Below the pieces are notes generated by a model, which did no database searches, was not told where the DNA came from, and worked only from the letters and a program-made list of their open reading frames with translations. A DNA stretch of 64,000 bases from Mycobacterium sp. 236(2023). GTDB lineage: Bacteria; Actinomycetota; Actinomycetes; Mycobacteriales; Mycobacteriaceae. The position numbers and the translations under genes were made by a program. Of the stretch, positions 44,673-53,800 are shown one piece after another; within the stretch, counting starts at the first letter, position 1, and each line of letters starts with the position of its first letter. Location of the stretch: positions 1 to 64,000 of the forward strand of contig NZ_JARSBP010000010.1 in NCBI RefSeq assembly GCF_029623955.1. The letters are read 5' to 3'.

Positions 44673-45455
44673 GTGGAATTCATCAACGTCACCGCTTTGG
44701 TCACCGGCGCCAGTGGAGGGATCGGCGAGGAGTTCGCTGTTCAACTCGCCCGCCGCGGGGCGAACCTGATCCTCGTCGCACGCCGCGCCGAGAAGCTGGC
44801 CGCCCTCAAGGAGACCCTCACCGCGCGACACCCCGGCATCGTCGTCGACGTGCTCACCGCCGACCTCGCTGTTCCCGGCTCGGGTGCGCAGTTGGAAGCC
44901 CACGTTCGCGAGTTGGGCCGCTCGGTGGACGTGCTGATCAACAACGCCGGTGTCGGACTGCACGGCAGATTCGTCACGCAAGCGCCCGAACCCAACGCCG
45001 CTCAGATCCAATTGAATTGCGGCACTTTGGTCGATCTCACCGCACGGTTCCTCCCCGCGATGGTCGAACGGCGGCACGGCGTCGTCCTTAACGTGGCGTC
45101 GACGGCAGCGTTTCAGCCCACGCCCGGCATGGCGGTGTACGGGGCCACCAAGGCGTTCGTTCTCTCCTATACCGAAGCGCTGTGGCAGGAGTGCCGCGGC
45201 ACCGGGGTGACGGTTCTCGCGCTCTGCCCTGGGGCGACTGAGACCGAATTCTTCGATCGCACCGGCGAAGAATTCCTCACCGACGGCAGACAGACCTCCG
45301 CACAGGTCGTCGACGTCGCGTTCGCCGCACTCGACAAATCGTCGCCGACCGTTATCTCGGGTTTCCGGAACAAGCTCCTGGCGTCGGGATATCGCGTCTC
45401 GCCACGCAAGGTGCTGCTCGCGGTTTCAGAACGCATGCTCAAGGCGAGCCACTGA
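44673..45455 (+). CDS. Short-chain dehydrogenase/reductase
   Basis: A 260-residue classical SDR with GASGGIGE (12-19), NNAG, catalytic serine in NVASTAAF and the intact YGATK (Tyr-x3-Lys). Similar to mycobacterial short-chain oxidoreductases of lipid metabolism. GTG at 44673 has GAAGGAG upstream. Follows the acyl-CoA dehydrogenase by 28 bases, so likely the same operon. Confidence 0.9.
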   Translation: MEFINVTALVTGASGGIGEEFAVQLARRGANLILVARRAEKLAALKETLTARHPGIVVDVLTADLAVPGSGAQLEAHVRELGRSVDVLINNAGVGLHGRFVTQAPEPNAAQIQLNCGTLVDLTARFLPAMVERRHGVVLNVASTAAFQPTPGMAVYGATKAFVLSYTEALWQECRGTGVTVLALCPGATETEFFDRTGEEFLTDGRQTSAQVVDVAFAALDKSSPTVISGFRNKLLASGYRVSPRKVLLAVSERMLKASH

Positions 45456-45457
45456 AA

Positions 45458-45521
45458 GGCAACTTTCTGGTTGCATTTGAGCGCGTTCCGTGATGCAGTA
45501 TCAGGCAACAGAAAGGTTGCC
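45458..45521 (+). promoter_or_regulatory. Two palindromic operators flanking the SRPBCC-ArsR promoter
   Basis: GGCAAC-TTTCTG-GTTGC (45458-45474) and GGCAAC-AGAAAG-GTTGCC (45504-45521) are near reverse-complement copies. They bracket a possible promoter (TTGCAT 45472-45477; CAGTAT 45496-45501). The second copy contains the ribosome-binding site of the SRPBCC gene. The ArsR-type regulator encoded two genes on is the likely ligand. Confidence 0.6.
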
Positions 45522-45522
45522 C

Positions 45523-46014
45523 ATGACTGCTGATCGAATCGAAAAGCACGCACTGCTCGACGCGCCGCTCGAGCGCGTCTGGGATGCCCTCAGTGATTCC
45601 GCGAAGTTCGGCACCTGGTTCGGGATGGATGTCGACGGCCCGTTCGTCGAGGGTGCGACCATTTCTGGGCAGATCAAGGAAACCCAGGTCGACGCCGACA
45701 TCGCGGAGAAACAGCGGCCCCATGTCGGTGCACCCGTCACCCTGCGGATCGTCGCCGTCGAGCCGTTGCGCCGCCTGGCTTTTCGCTGGAATCCCCTACC
45801 TGGCGGTGAGTTCGCCGACCTCACCACGTTGGTCGAGTTCACATTGAGCGAGCACGACGGCGGCACGTCGATCGACATCGTCGAGTCCGGTTTCGACGCA
45901 CTGCCCGACGAGCATCGCGACGGCACCTTCAACGGCAACAGTGAGGGGTGGGCGATCCAAGCGCAGTTGATTGGCAAGTATCTTGCACTCAACCCTGCGC
46001 ATGATCGCCACTGA
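45523..46014 (+). CDS. SRPBCC (AHSA1/START-like) family protein
   Basis: A 163-residue helix-grip protein of the AHSA1 branch: it opens with IEKHALLDAPLERVWDALSD and shows the strand pattern LAFRWNPLP typical of the family. Such proteins bind hydrophobic ligands. ATG at 45523 is chosen because AAAGG lies seven bases before it; an upstream ATG at 45490 would start inside the operator region. It overlaps the ArsR gene by 14 bases, a common pairing in mycobacteria. Confidence 0.86.
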   Translation: MTADRIEKHALLDAPLERVWDALSDSAKFGTWFGMDVDGPFVEGATISGQIKETQVDADIAEKQRPHVGAPVTLRIVAVEPLRRLAFRWNPLPGGEFADLTTLVEFTLSEHDGGTSIDIVESGFDALPDEHRDGTFNGNSEGWAIQAQLIGKYLALNPAHDRH

Positions 46015-46321
46015 GGCGTCCGCGTCCGTGTTCGACGCACTGGGCGACCCCCACCGGCTTCAGATGGTCATCCGCCTATGCGACGCTGGACCGTGTTCCA
46101 CTCTGCAAGTAGCACAATCGATTTCGTTGTCCAGACAGGCGGCGACGAAGCATCTGGAGGTACTCCAGACAGTTGGGATCGTCACCAGTTCCAAACGGGG
46201 GCGTGAGCGGATCTGGGCCGTGGAACCCCAGCCGCTCACAGACGCCAGCGACTACCTGAACGCGCTGTCGCGGCGCTGGGACAACGCCTTGGAACGACTC
46301 AAGGCCTTTGTCGAAACCTAG
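46001..46321 (+). CDS. ArsR family transcriptional regulator
   Basis: A 106-residue winged-helix repressor: ASVFDALGDPHRLQMVIRL at the start, then the recognition helix region ISLSRQAATKHLEVLQTVGIV. No cysteine metal-binding motif of the ELCVCD type, so it probably senses a small molecule, perhaps through the SRPBCC partner. It probably controls its own operon through the two palindromes upstream. Converges on the YqeY-like gene (4-base overlap). Confidence 0.88.
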   Translation: MIATEASASVFDALGDPHRLQMVIRLCDAGPCSTLQVAQSISLSRQAATKHLEVLQTVGIVTSSKRGRERIWAVEPQPLTDASDYLNALSRRWDNALERLKAFVET

Positions 46322-46686
46322 ACCTCGCAGAGGAACGTCTCGAGGTGGTCGGCCTCGGCGCGCAACGCTTCCGCCCGGTCAGGGTGCGCGCGCATGATCT
46401 GGTCAGCTGCGCAGCGACGCTCGTCGACCTCACCCTGAATGAGCGCGCGGATCTCGTCGTCGGTCAACACACGACGTGCGATGTCGGCAGCACCGGGCCC
46501 CACAGCGCTGTCAGCGATGGCCCCCGCCGACGGCACCGGACCGTCGGGGGTCTCGGCGTTGTCGATGACACTCAAAGCAGACCGCAACAGGTTTGTGCGG
46601 GCGGCGTCGCGATCCTTGCGCGCCAACAGAAGTCGGCGGCGCAACTCAGCGCGCCATCGGTCGGCGGGGACGGAGTGCTCGGTCAC
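46318..46686 (-). CDS. GatB/YqeY domain-like protein
   Basis: A 122-residue protein with the YqeY-like layout: helical WRAELRRRLLLARKDRDAARTNLLRSAL at the start and LTDDEIRALIQGEVDERRCAADQI in the middle. The domain is linked to tRNA amidotransferase tails, but free copies have no proven function. GTG at 46686 begins 13 bases after the PE-PPE-type gene stop; longer readings upstream would run antisense-like Arg/Thr-rich sequence inside that gene. Confidence 0.75.
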   Translation of the reverse strand: MTEHSVPADRWRAELRRRLLLARKDRDAARTNLLRSALSVIDNAETPDGPVPSAGAIADSAVGPGAADIARRVLTDDEIRALIQGEVDERRCAADQIMRAHPDRAEALRAEADHLETFLCEV

Positions 46687-46699
46687 CGCGTCACGGTAC

Positions 46700-47857
46700 T
46701 CAGGCGGCTGCGTCCGACGCACCTGCTTTTTCGCTGCCCGAATCGTCCTTGTCGTCGTTGTCGTCCTTGTCGGCCTTCGCGTGCTTGCCACGCTGAGTGT
46801 CGACCTTGCCTTCGGTGTCAGCGTCGGCATCAGCTTTGTCGTCGGCGTCGGCTTTCGCGTGCTTGCCGCGCGGGGCGGCGTCCTTCTTCGCGTGCCTACC
46901 CGTGCTGACATCGTCCGTCGTGTCGGCGTCAGCTGCGGCTTCACCATCTGGTTCGGTGTCGGACGAAAGTGACTGCGACGCATTGTCTTCGGACTCTGCC
47001 TCGGTTTCCGCCTCCGATTCCGTCTGTGCAACGAGCGACAGAGTGCGCCGATCTGATTCGACCGCTTCGGGTTCCGCCGACTGGCGCTCGGGACGGTGGT
47101 ACGCGGAGTCGACGAGCGGGCGCAGGATCTTGTCCAGATATGCGACAGCGTCGTCGGATACGCCCACGTCCGACAAAGGTTTCAGCAGAGGCAGCACGCG
47201 GGTCGGGATCAGAACCGTCGTCGTGGTTCCGCCTTTGGAGTTCGTCGTCGTCGTGATGTATTCCTCCGGCACCTGCGAGATGTCGGTGAACGCCGCAGGG
47301 TAGTGAAGTTGGTTGTAGCCCATGACCGCATTCACGACGGCAAGCAGGTTGAACGGATTGTCCGGGAAGTCGGCGATCCCGTCGTACTCCGCCGTCACGA
47401 CAAGCAGGTTGTACGGCGTTTCGGGAAGCGGCTGGTACTCGACACCACTGAGGCGGTAGAAAAACGGGCTCGGCGCTCCGTACATCGCGGCATCGAGCTC
47501 ATCCGGAGGCGGCGCATCCGGGTCGTTCTCCAGCCGGCGCAGCACTTCGGCGATGGCAGGCGCGGTCTGGGACACGCCACCGATCGTCTTCTTACCCGGC
47601 GTGCTGTAGACCGCCTCGTACATGCTGTCGGCGGCCGCATCGATGGACTCGCCGAAGTCGTCGGTGCCGGCGAAGGGCACGTTCACCCGTTGGTCGTAGT
47701 CGGCGAAGTATCCGCCCAGCGCGTCAGCGAGTTCCTCGTCGGTGAGATCGGCGTACCGCCCGGCTCCACCGAGGATCAACGCCGTCGATGCGCTGGCGAT
47801 GCCCGGAGCAGCGCAACCGACCGCGACGACACCTACTGCTGCACACAACCGCTTCAC
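46700..47857 (-). CDS. PE-PPE domain (serine esterase-like) exported protein with Asp/Ala-rich tail
   Basis: A 385-residue protein with an N-terminal signal segment (about 1-24), then a PE-PPE-type alpha/beta hydrolase domain (about 25-260): STALILGGAGRYAD, and IGGVSQTAPAIAEVL with Ser97 as nucleophile candidate. There is no PE or PPE domain in front. From about 290 the sequence turns acidic and repetitive, with RGKHAKAD-type units (TGRHAKKD, RGKHAKADADD, RGKHAKADKDD). The tail may bind the cell wall or be post-translationally modified; that is inference. Confidence 0.82.
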   Translation of the reverse strand: MKRLCAAVGVVAVGCAAPGIASASTALILGGAGRYADLTDEELADALGGYFADYDQRVNVPFAGTDDFGESIDAAADSMYEAVYSTPGKKTIGGVSQTAPAIAEVLRRLENDPDAPPPDELDAAMYGAPSPFFYRLSGVEYQPLPETPYNLLVVTAEYDGIADFPDNPFNLLAVVNAVMGYNQLHYPAAFTDISQVPEEYITTTTNSKGGTTTTVLIPTRVLPLLKPLSDVGVSDDAVAYLDKILRPLVDSAYHRPERQSAEPEAVESDRRTLSLVAQTESEAETEAESEDNASQSLSSDTEPDGEAAADADTTDDVSTGRHAKKDAAPRGKHAKADADDKADADADTEGKVDTQRGKHAKADKDDNDDKDDSGSEKAGASDAAA

Positions 47858-48204
47858 GGCCCGCTCATTTCGCTTCGAGTTGTCTAGCTAAGTATTTGCT
47901 ACAGAGTTACAGGCTATGACTTCTTCCAGATGGAGGCAATAACCTGGCAGCCCTGTGACCAGTGCCACAACACTAGCCGACGCCGCCGTCGGCCTCAAGG
48001 CTACCTCCGGAGACGCAACCCGAAATACGTCAGTAAGCAGCATTTATCCGGAAGAGACGTTGGTCGACACGCGTGACGCCACGGCGTCGGGCGATCTCAC
48101 AGCCGGCACGGCGGCGATCCCGAGAAAACGTGATCGTGCATATCTAGCAAATGGTGTCTAATTTCTTGGTGTGGCCACGGCGGTGCACGAAAAGAAGGAG
48201 TGGT
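47858..48204. other. Intergenic region, no convincing gene
   Basis: About 350 bases between the PE-PPE-type gene and the tsnR stop. A 68-codon frame (47955-48161, plus strand) starts with GTG without a ribosome site and has unremarkable Thr/Ala-rich content, so I do not call it. The stretch is visibly richer in A and T than its neighbours, especially 47875-47935 and 48125-48170. It should contain the promoter of the PE-PPE-type gene, but no clear -35/-10 pair was found. In M. tuberculosis a PE gene (PE17) lies near here as I recall. Confidence 0.5.
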
Positions 48205-48951
48205 TCAGCGAGTGCGGTGCGCGGACGCGCTCTGATACAGACAGATCGCCGCGGCGGATGCGACGTTGAGGCTTTCGGCGTTGCCCCTCATGGGGATGTG
48301 TACGGCGGCGGTGGCGAGGTCGGCAACGGCTGCAGGCAATCCGTGCGCTTCAGGGCCGAACAACCAGGCTGTGGGCGGAGACAGGGTCGCATCGTCGAGG
48401 CTGACCGAGCCGTCGAGCGTTGTCGCCAACACCTGCAATCCGGCGTCTCTGATCTTCGCGACGGCCTCGGCGCCATCGTGGTGACTGACGACGGGGATGG
48501 AGAAGATGCTGCCGGCCGACGCGCGCAGACACTTGCCGTTGTACGGATCCACACTGTCGCCGGCGAGCACGACCGCATCGGCTCCCATGGCATCCGCGAG
48601 GCGAATCAGCGTGCCGGCGTTGCCGGGTTCTGAGATTCCCACCGGTACCGCCAAGAGCTCGGGCCGGTCGGCGAGCACGTCGTCGAGTGTGATCTCCGGT
48701 AGCGAGCACACGGCAACGAGCCCCACGGGAGTTACGGTGTCCGACAACGCATTGGCGGCCTTCTCGGTGACGAGATCGACCTGGGCTCCCTCGAGGAGGG
48801 CGGCGAACTTCTGCGCGGCGGCTTCGGTCGCGAAGACCTCGAAGACAAGTCCGCGCCGCAGCGCGGCCTCGACCAGGTTGGGACCCTCGGCGAGGAAGCG
48901 TGCGGCGCGGCGGCGCCCGGTGTGGCGGTGCAGCTTGACTGCCGCCACCAC
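48205..48951 (-). CDS. tsnR: SpoU-family rRNA methyltransferase
   Basis: A 248-residue 2'-O-methyltransferase with the SPOUT knot motifs: GISEPGNAGTLIRLADAMGAD, LFGPEAHGLP and IPMRGNAESLNVASAAAICLYQ split across the knot. An N-terminal L30e-like substrate domain is present. GTG at 48951 is the first normal start; family members begin a few residues earlier, at a CTG here (48976), so the true start may be non-canonical. It follows rplT by 23 bases. Confidence 0.92.
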   Translation of the reverse strand: MVAAVKLHRHTGRRRAARFLAEGPNLVEAALRRGLVFEVFATEAAAQKFAALLEGAQVDLVTEKAANALSDTVTPVGLVAVCSLPEITLDDVLADRPELLAVPVGISEPGNAGTLIRLADAMGADAVVLAGDSVDPYNGKCLRASAGSIFSIPVVSHHDGAEAVAKIRDAGLQVLATTLDGSVSLDDATLSPPTAWLFGPEAHGLPAAVADLATAAVHIPMRGNAESLNVASAAAICLYQSASAHRTR

Positions 48952-48974
48952 CCGGGCAGAGCGCTCGGTGAGCG

Positions 48975-49364
48975 TCAGGCAGCCTCGCCCGACGGAGCGT
49001 TGACATCAGCGGGCAGCGCGGCCTTGGCGACCTCGACGAGCGCTGTGAACGCGGCGGCATCGCTGACGGCGATCTCGGCCAGGTTCTTGCGGTCGACCTC
49101 GACGCCGGCGGCCTTCAGGCCCTGGATCAGCCGGTTGTAGGTGATGTCGTTAGCGCGGGCGGCGGCATTGATGCGGGTGATCCACAACTTGCGGAAGTCA
49201 CCCTTGCGGGCGCGCCGGTCCCGGTAGGCGTAGGTCAGCGAGTGGAGCTGCTGCTCCTTGGCCTTGCGGTACAGGCGTGACCGCTGGCCGCGGTAGCCCT
49301 TCGAGGCCTTCAGTACGGTGCGCCGCTTCTTCTGCGCGTTGAGTGCGCGCTTCACGCGTGCCAT
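48975..49364 (-). CDS. rplT: 50S ribosomal protein L20
   Basis: A 129-residue basic protein with the L20 core: ALNAQKKRRTVLKASKGYRGQRSRLYRKAKE split in two by helices and FRKLWITRINAAAR. Part of infC-rpmI-rplT. L20 is the feedback repressor of this operon in enterobacteria; whether that holds here is not known. Confidence 0.97.
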   Translation of the reverse strand: MARVKRALNAQKKRRTVLKASKGYRGQRSRLYRKAKEQQLHSLTYAYRDRRARKGDFRKLWITRINAAARANDITYNRLIQGLKAAGVEVDRKNLAEIAVSDAAAFTALVEVAKAALPADVNAPSGEAA

Positions 49365-49413
49365 GGAGTAGTCCTATCTCAGTGGGGTCAGGGGTCAGGC
49401 TGCAGAGCTGCTG

Positions 49414-49608
49414 CTAGCCGTTCAGCAGCTTCTTGACACGCTTGGTGTCATTGGGAGCCACCACGGTGCGGCCGTCGAGGCGGCGGGTGCGCTTGGAGGC
49501 CTTGTGCTCCAGCAGGTGGCGCTTGTTCGCCTTCTGGCGCACGATCTTGCCGGATCCGGTGGTACGGAACCGCTTCGAAGCGCCGCTGTGGGTCTTCGCC
49601 TTGGGCAT
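49414..49608 (-). CDS. rpmI: 50S ribosomal protein L35
   Basis: A 64-residue basic protein beginning PKAKTHSGASKRFRTTGSGK and ending RVKKLLNG, an unmistakable L35. ATG at 49608 follows the infC stop by eight bases. Between it and rplT there are 49 bases. Confidence 0.97.
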   Translation of the reverse strand: MPKAKTHSGASKRFRTTGSGKIVRQKANKRHLLEHKASKRTRRLDGRTVVAPNDTKRVKKLLNG

Positions 49609-49616
49609 TGGTGTCC

Positions 49617-50228
49617 TCAGTTCTGTGGTGTATCGGTTGGTGCTTCGGCAGCCTGCGCGTTGGCGCGCTGGGCTGCCGGGGCGTCTGCATCGTGCGCCGC
49701 CTTGGCGCGAGTCTTCGCGCCGCGGTGCGGCGCCAGCACCATCGTCATGTTGCGGCCGTCCTGTTTCGCGGACGTCTCGACGAAGCCGTAGTCGGCGACG
49801 TCGGCGCCCAGGCGCTGCAGGAGCCGGAAACCCAGTTCGGGCCGCGACTGCTCGCGTCCGCGGAACATGATGGTCACCTTGACCTTTGACCCTGCTTCCA
49901 GGAAGCGGATGACGTGACCCTTCTTGGTCTCGTAATCGTGCGGGTCGATCTTGGGACGCAGCTTCTGTTCCTTGACGACGGTCTGCTGCTGGTTCTTGCG
50001 AGACTCGCGTGCCTTCTGTGCCGTCTCGTACTTGAACTTGCCGTAATCCATGATCTTGCACACCGGCGGCTTGGCGTCGGGGGCAACTTCGACAAGGTCG
50101 AGATCGGCATCCGCGGCGACGCGGAGTGCATCTTCGATGCGCACGATGCCTACCTGTTCACCGCCCGGTCCGATAAGGCGGACTTCAGGTACGCGGATGC
50201 GCTCGTTGACGCGGGTCTCAGTGCTGAT
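49617..50228 (-). CDS. infC: Translation initiation factor IF-3
   Basis: Binds the 30S subunit and proofreads initiator tRNA and start codons. The family sequence starts at STETRVNERIRVPEVRLIG, and the codon just before it is ATC (50228-50226), preceded by a strong AGGAGG (50233-50238). This matches the rare start codons used by infC genes for autoregulation, where IF-3 rejects them. The N-domain is about 1-75, the C-domain about 85-170, with an Ala-rich tail. An upstream ATG at 50279 exists but has no good ribosome site and adds 17 residues not in the family. Confidence 0.92.
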   Translation of the reverse strand: MSTETRVNERIRVPEVRLIGPGGEQVGIVRIEDALRVAADADLDLVEVAPDAKPPVCKIMDYGKFKYETAQKARESRKNQQQTVVKEQKLRPKIDPHDYETKKGHVIRFLEAGSKVKVTIMFRGREQSRPELGFRLLQRLGADVADYGFVETSAKQDGRNMTMVLAPHRGAKTRAKAAHDADAPAAQRANAQAAEAPTDTPQN

Positions 50229-50238
50229 GGGGCCTCCT
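50226..50238 (-). promoter_or_regulatory. infC Shine-Dalgarno (AGGAGG) with AUC start
   Basis: On the minus strand AGGAGG is followed by four C residues and then ATC. The strong site placed against a non-AUG codon decides the start of infC and implies IF-3 autoregulation. Confidence 0.8.
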
Positions 50239-50290
50239 ATGTTGTCTTCAGGAGTCCACGCCACCGGCACCTGTTCCATAGAACAGATAA

Positions 50291-50345
50291 GCCCTGCTCA
50301 CCGCAGGGCCCAAAGCCGACCAGGACAGACATCTACGATGTCTGT
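50291..50345 (-). promoter_or_regulatory. Two hairpins in the infC leader
   Basis: Arms 50325-50333 and 50337-50345 are a perfect 9-base inverted repeat (ACAGACATC, loop TAC). Arms 50291-50297 and 50303-50309 form a second, 7-base one (GCCCTGC, loop TCACC). Both lie in the untranslated leader before infC and suggest transcript-level control such as attenuation; neither is followed by a T-tract. Confidence 0.5.
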
Positions 50346-50453
50346 GACCGGACCGCTGGACCTTCGAACGAATCGTGGTCAGCGGTGGGAGTGGGACTCC
50401 ACTTGCTGTCCCTGGCCTGAGCCGGGACGGTCGCGCGTGAAAGTCTATCAGGC

Positions 50454-50816
50454 GTGACCGATAGTCCTGACATCCCTGAATCGGCGGCTCCGCCACCCGT
50501 GCGCGAACTGGCCGATGTTCCGGCCGTCGAAGTCATCAGCAGGTGCGCCGTGATGCTCATGAGTGCGACGGCAGAGAAGCTCGGCCTCGCCGAGGACGAC
50601 CCGGACGACAGCCCGAACCGGGATCTCGATGAGGCGCGACGGCTGATCACCGCGCTTGCCGGGCTCGTCACTGCGTCCGCCGAATACCTCGGCCCGCACG
50701 CCGGCCCGGTGCGCGACGGACTTAAGACCCTGCAACTGGCGTTCCGTGAGGCGAGTGCAGCCCCCGACGAGCCAGGACACGGTCCGGGAGAGAAATACAC
50801 CGGGCCGGTCTGGTAA
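50454..50816 (+). CDS. DUF1844 family protein
   Basis: A 120-residue protein with the DUF1844 core: VISRCAVMLMSATAEKLGLAED and RDLDEARRLITALAGLVTASAEYLGPH. The N- and C-terminal tails are Pro-rich and disordered-looking. It is divergent from infC and is followed by lysX after 38 bases. Function unknown. Confidence 0.85.
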   Translation: MTDSPDIPESAAPPPVRELADVPAVEVISRCAVMLMSATAEKLGLAEDDPDDSPNRDLDEARRLITALAGLVTASAEYLGPHAGPVRDGLKTLQLAFREASAAPDEPGHGPGEKYTGPVW

Positions 50817-50840
50817 CGACACATTCCGGGGCTGAGCGAA

Positions 50841-50846
50841 TATCCT
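50841..50846 (+). promoter_or_regulatory. Candidate -10 (TATCCT) for leaderless lysX message
   Basis: TATCCT ends eight bases before the lysX ATG at 50855, which puts the predicted start at or next to the ATG. No Shine-Dalgarno sequence is present, consistent with leaderless translation. No clear -35. Confidence 0.45.
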
Positions 50847-50854
50847 CGCGGCCT

Positions 50855-53800
50855 ATGACCCCAACCAGCCTCGTCAGGGCGCATCCGAAGTCGAATTATC
50901 GGTGGGTGCCTGCGGCCGCGGGCTGGATCGTGGGCGTCATCGCGACGTTGTCGCTGCTGGCGAGCATTTCGCCCTTGGTGCGCTCGATCATCAAGGTCCC
51001 CCGCGAGTTCGTCGACGACTACATCTTCAACTTCCCCGACACGAGCTTCGCCTGGGCATTCGTCCTCGCCCTGCTGGCGGCTGCGCTGGCCGCCCGCAAA
51101 CGCATCGCCTGGTGGATCCTGATCGGCTACATGGCCGCCGCGGTCGTGGTGAACATCGCCGACCTGGCCGACGGCGAGGAACGTTGGTTCGAAGAGATCG
51201 GCGAAGTCATCGGCCTCGCCTTCCACCTCGCGGCGATCGCGTTCCTGCTGCTGGCCCGCAAGGAGTTCTGGGCCAGGGTCCGCCGCGCGGCGCTGCTGAA
51301 GGCGGTTCTGACACTCGTCGCCGGAATGGCCGTCGGCACGCTCATCGGCTGGGGGCTGCTGGAACTCTTCCCCGGGACGCTCGCCCGTCCCGATCGCTTC
51401 TGGTACGCGCTGAACCGCGTCGGAGCCTTCGCCGGCGCCGACGCCAGTGCCTTCTCCGGTCACCCCCACGTGTTCGTCAACGCTCTGCTCGGCCTCTTCG
51501 GCGCCGTGGCCCTGATGGTCACCGCCGTCGTCCTGTTCCAATCCCAGCGCGCCGACAACGCCCTCACGGGCGAGGACGAATCGGCGATCCGCGGCCTGCT
51601 GGAGATCTACGGCAAGAACGACTCGCTGGGCTACTTCGCCACCCGCCGCGACAAGGCCGTGGTGTTCGCCCCCAACGGCCGCGCCGCGATCACCTACCGC
51701 GTCGAGGTCGGCGTGTGCCTGGCCAGTGGCGATCCGGTCGGCGATCCGAAAGCGTGGCAGCCGGCCATCGAAGCCTGGCTCAAACTGTGTGAGACGTACG
51801 GCTGGGCGCCCGGCGTGATGGGCGCCAGCGCGACGGGCGCACAAGCGTTCCGTGAGGCCGGGTTGCACGCGCTGCAACTGGGCGACGAAGCGATCCTGCA
51901 CCCCGACGACTTCCGGCTGTCGGGGCCCGATATGCGCGCGGTCCGTCAGGCCGTCACCCGCGCCAGGCGTTCCGGCGTCAGCGTGCGGTTCCGCAGGCAC
52001 CGCGAGTTGTCCGCCGACGAGATGGCCGAGGTGGTCAAGCACGCCGACACCTGGCGCGACACCGAAGACGAGCGCGGTTTCTCGATGGCGCTGGGACGCC
52101 TCGGCGACCCCGCTGATGCCGACTGCTTGCTCGTGGAGGCGGTCCAAAACGACGACCAGGTCGTGGCGATGCTGTCGCTGGTGCCGTGGGGCAGCAACGG
52201 GGTGTCCCTTGATCTGATGCGCCGAGCACCCCAATCCCCCAACGGCACCATCGAATTGATGGTCAGCGAGCTGTGCCTGCAGGCCGAGGACATCGGCATC
52301 ACGCGAATCTCGTTGAACTTCGCCATGTTCCGCTCCGCGTTCGAGCAGGGAGCACAGCTGGGCGCCGGTCCGGTGGCGCGGCTGTGGCGCTGGCTGCTGG
52401 TGTTCTTCTCCCGGTGGTGGCAGTTGGAGACGCTGTACCGCTCGAACATGAAGTATCAGCCGGAGTGGGTGCCCCGCTACGCCTGCTACGAGGACGCCCG
52501 GCTGGTACCCAGGGTCGGCGTCGCCTCGGTGATCGCCGAAGGCTTTCTGATACTCCCCTTTTCGCGCCGTCACGACCAGCCCCACACCGGGCACCACATC
52601 GCCGCGCCGGGATCCCTCGTGGCCACCGGACTGTTGCACAGCGATGGGACCGCACCCGACGTCATCGGCCTTGAGAGTGACCTCGCCGACGAGGACTCCG
52701 GCCCGCGGCTGCCCGAACAGGTCCGGGTCCGGATGGCGAAGTTGAAAGCTCTTCAGGACCGAGGCGTCGACGCCTACCCGGTGGGCAGTCCGCCCAGCCA
52801 CACCGTCGCGCAGGCTCTGGCGGCAGCAGACGGCGCGGAGGTGACCGTCGCGGGCCGTGTCCTGCGGCTCCGTGACTACGGCGGCGTGCTGTTCGCCCAG
52901 CTGCGCGACTGGTCCGGGGAAACGCAACTGTCGCTGGATAATTCGCTGCTGAACGACGGCACCACCGCCGACTTCACCCGAACCATCGACCTCGGTGACC
53001 TGATCGAGGTGACCGGCCGGATGGGCTCGACCCGCTCAGGCACATGGTCGGTGTTGGTGACCGACTGGCGGTTGATCGGCAAATGCCTGCGTCCGCTGCC
53101 GGATAAATGGAAAGGCCTGACCGACCAGGAGGCTCGGGTCCGCGCCCGTTACGTCGACCTCGCCGTCAACACCGATGCCCGGGAGTTGATCCGGGCCCGC
53201 AGCGGAGTGCTGCATGCGATCCGCGAAACCCTCGTCGGTAAGGGCTTCCTGGAGGTCGAGACCCCGATCCTGCAGCAGATCCACGGCGGCGCGAACGCCC
53301 GGCCGTTCCTGACCCACATCAACGCCTACGACCTCGACCTGTATCTGCGCATTGCGCCCGAGCTCTATCTGAAGCGGTTGTGCGTCGGGGGTGTCGAACG
53401 GGTCTTCGAGCTGGGTCGCGCCTTTCGCAACGAGGGCGTCGACTTCAGCCACAACCCCGAATTCACGCTGTTGGAGGCCTACCAGGCGCACGCGGACTAC
53501 AACATGTGGATCGACGGCTGCCGGGAGCTGATCCAGAACGCGGCGCAGGCCGCCAACGGCTCACATGTGTTCCTGCGTCCCCGAGAGGACGGCACCCTTG
53601 AGCCGCACGACATCTCGGGCCAGTGGGCGGTCAAGACGGTGCACGGCGCGGTGTCGGAGGCACTCGGCGAGCACATCGACGTCGAGACCGAGTTACCTGA
53701 ACTTCGTCGGCTCTGCGACAAGGCCCGCATCCCGTACCTGACGCACTGGGATGCCGGCGCGGTGGTGCTCGAGATGTACGAGCACCTGGTCGAGGATCAG

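Noticed and set aside
47955..48161. 68-residue plus-strand frame in the gap before tsnR
   Set aside because: No ribosome site, no recognisable sequence; left as noncoding.
50333..52927. 864-residue minus-strand frame opposite lysX
   Set aside because: Antisense shadow of lysX; no domain and no start context.
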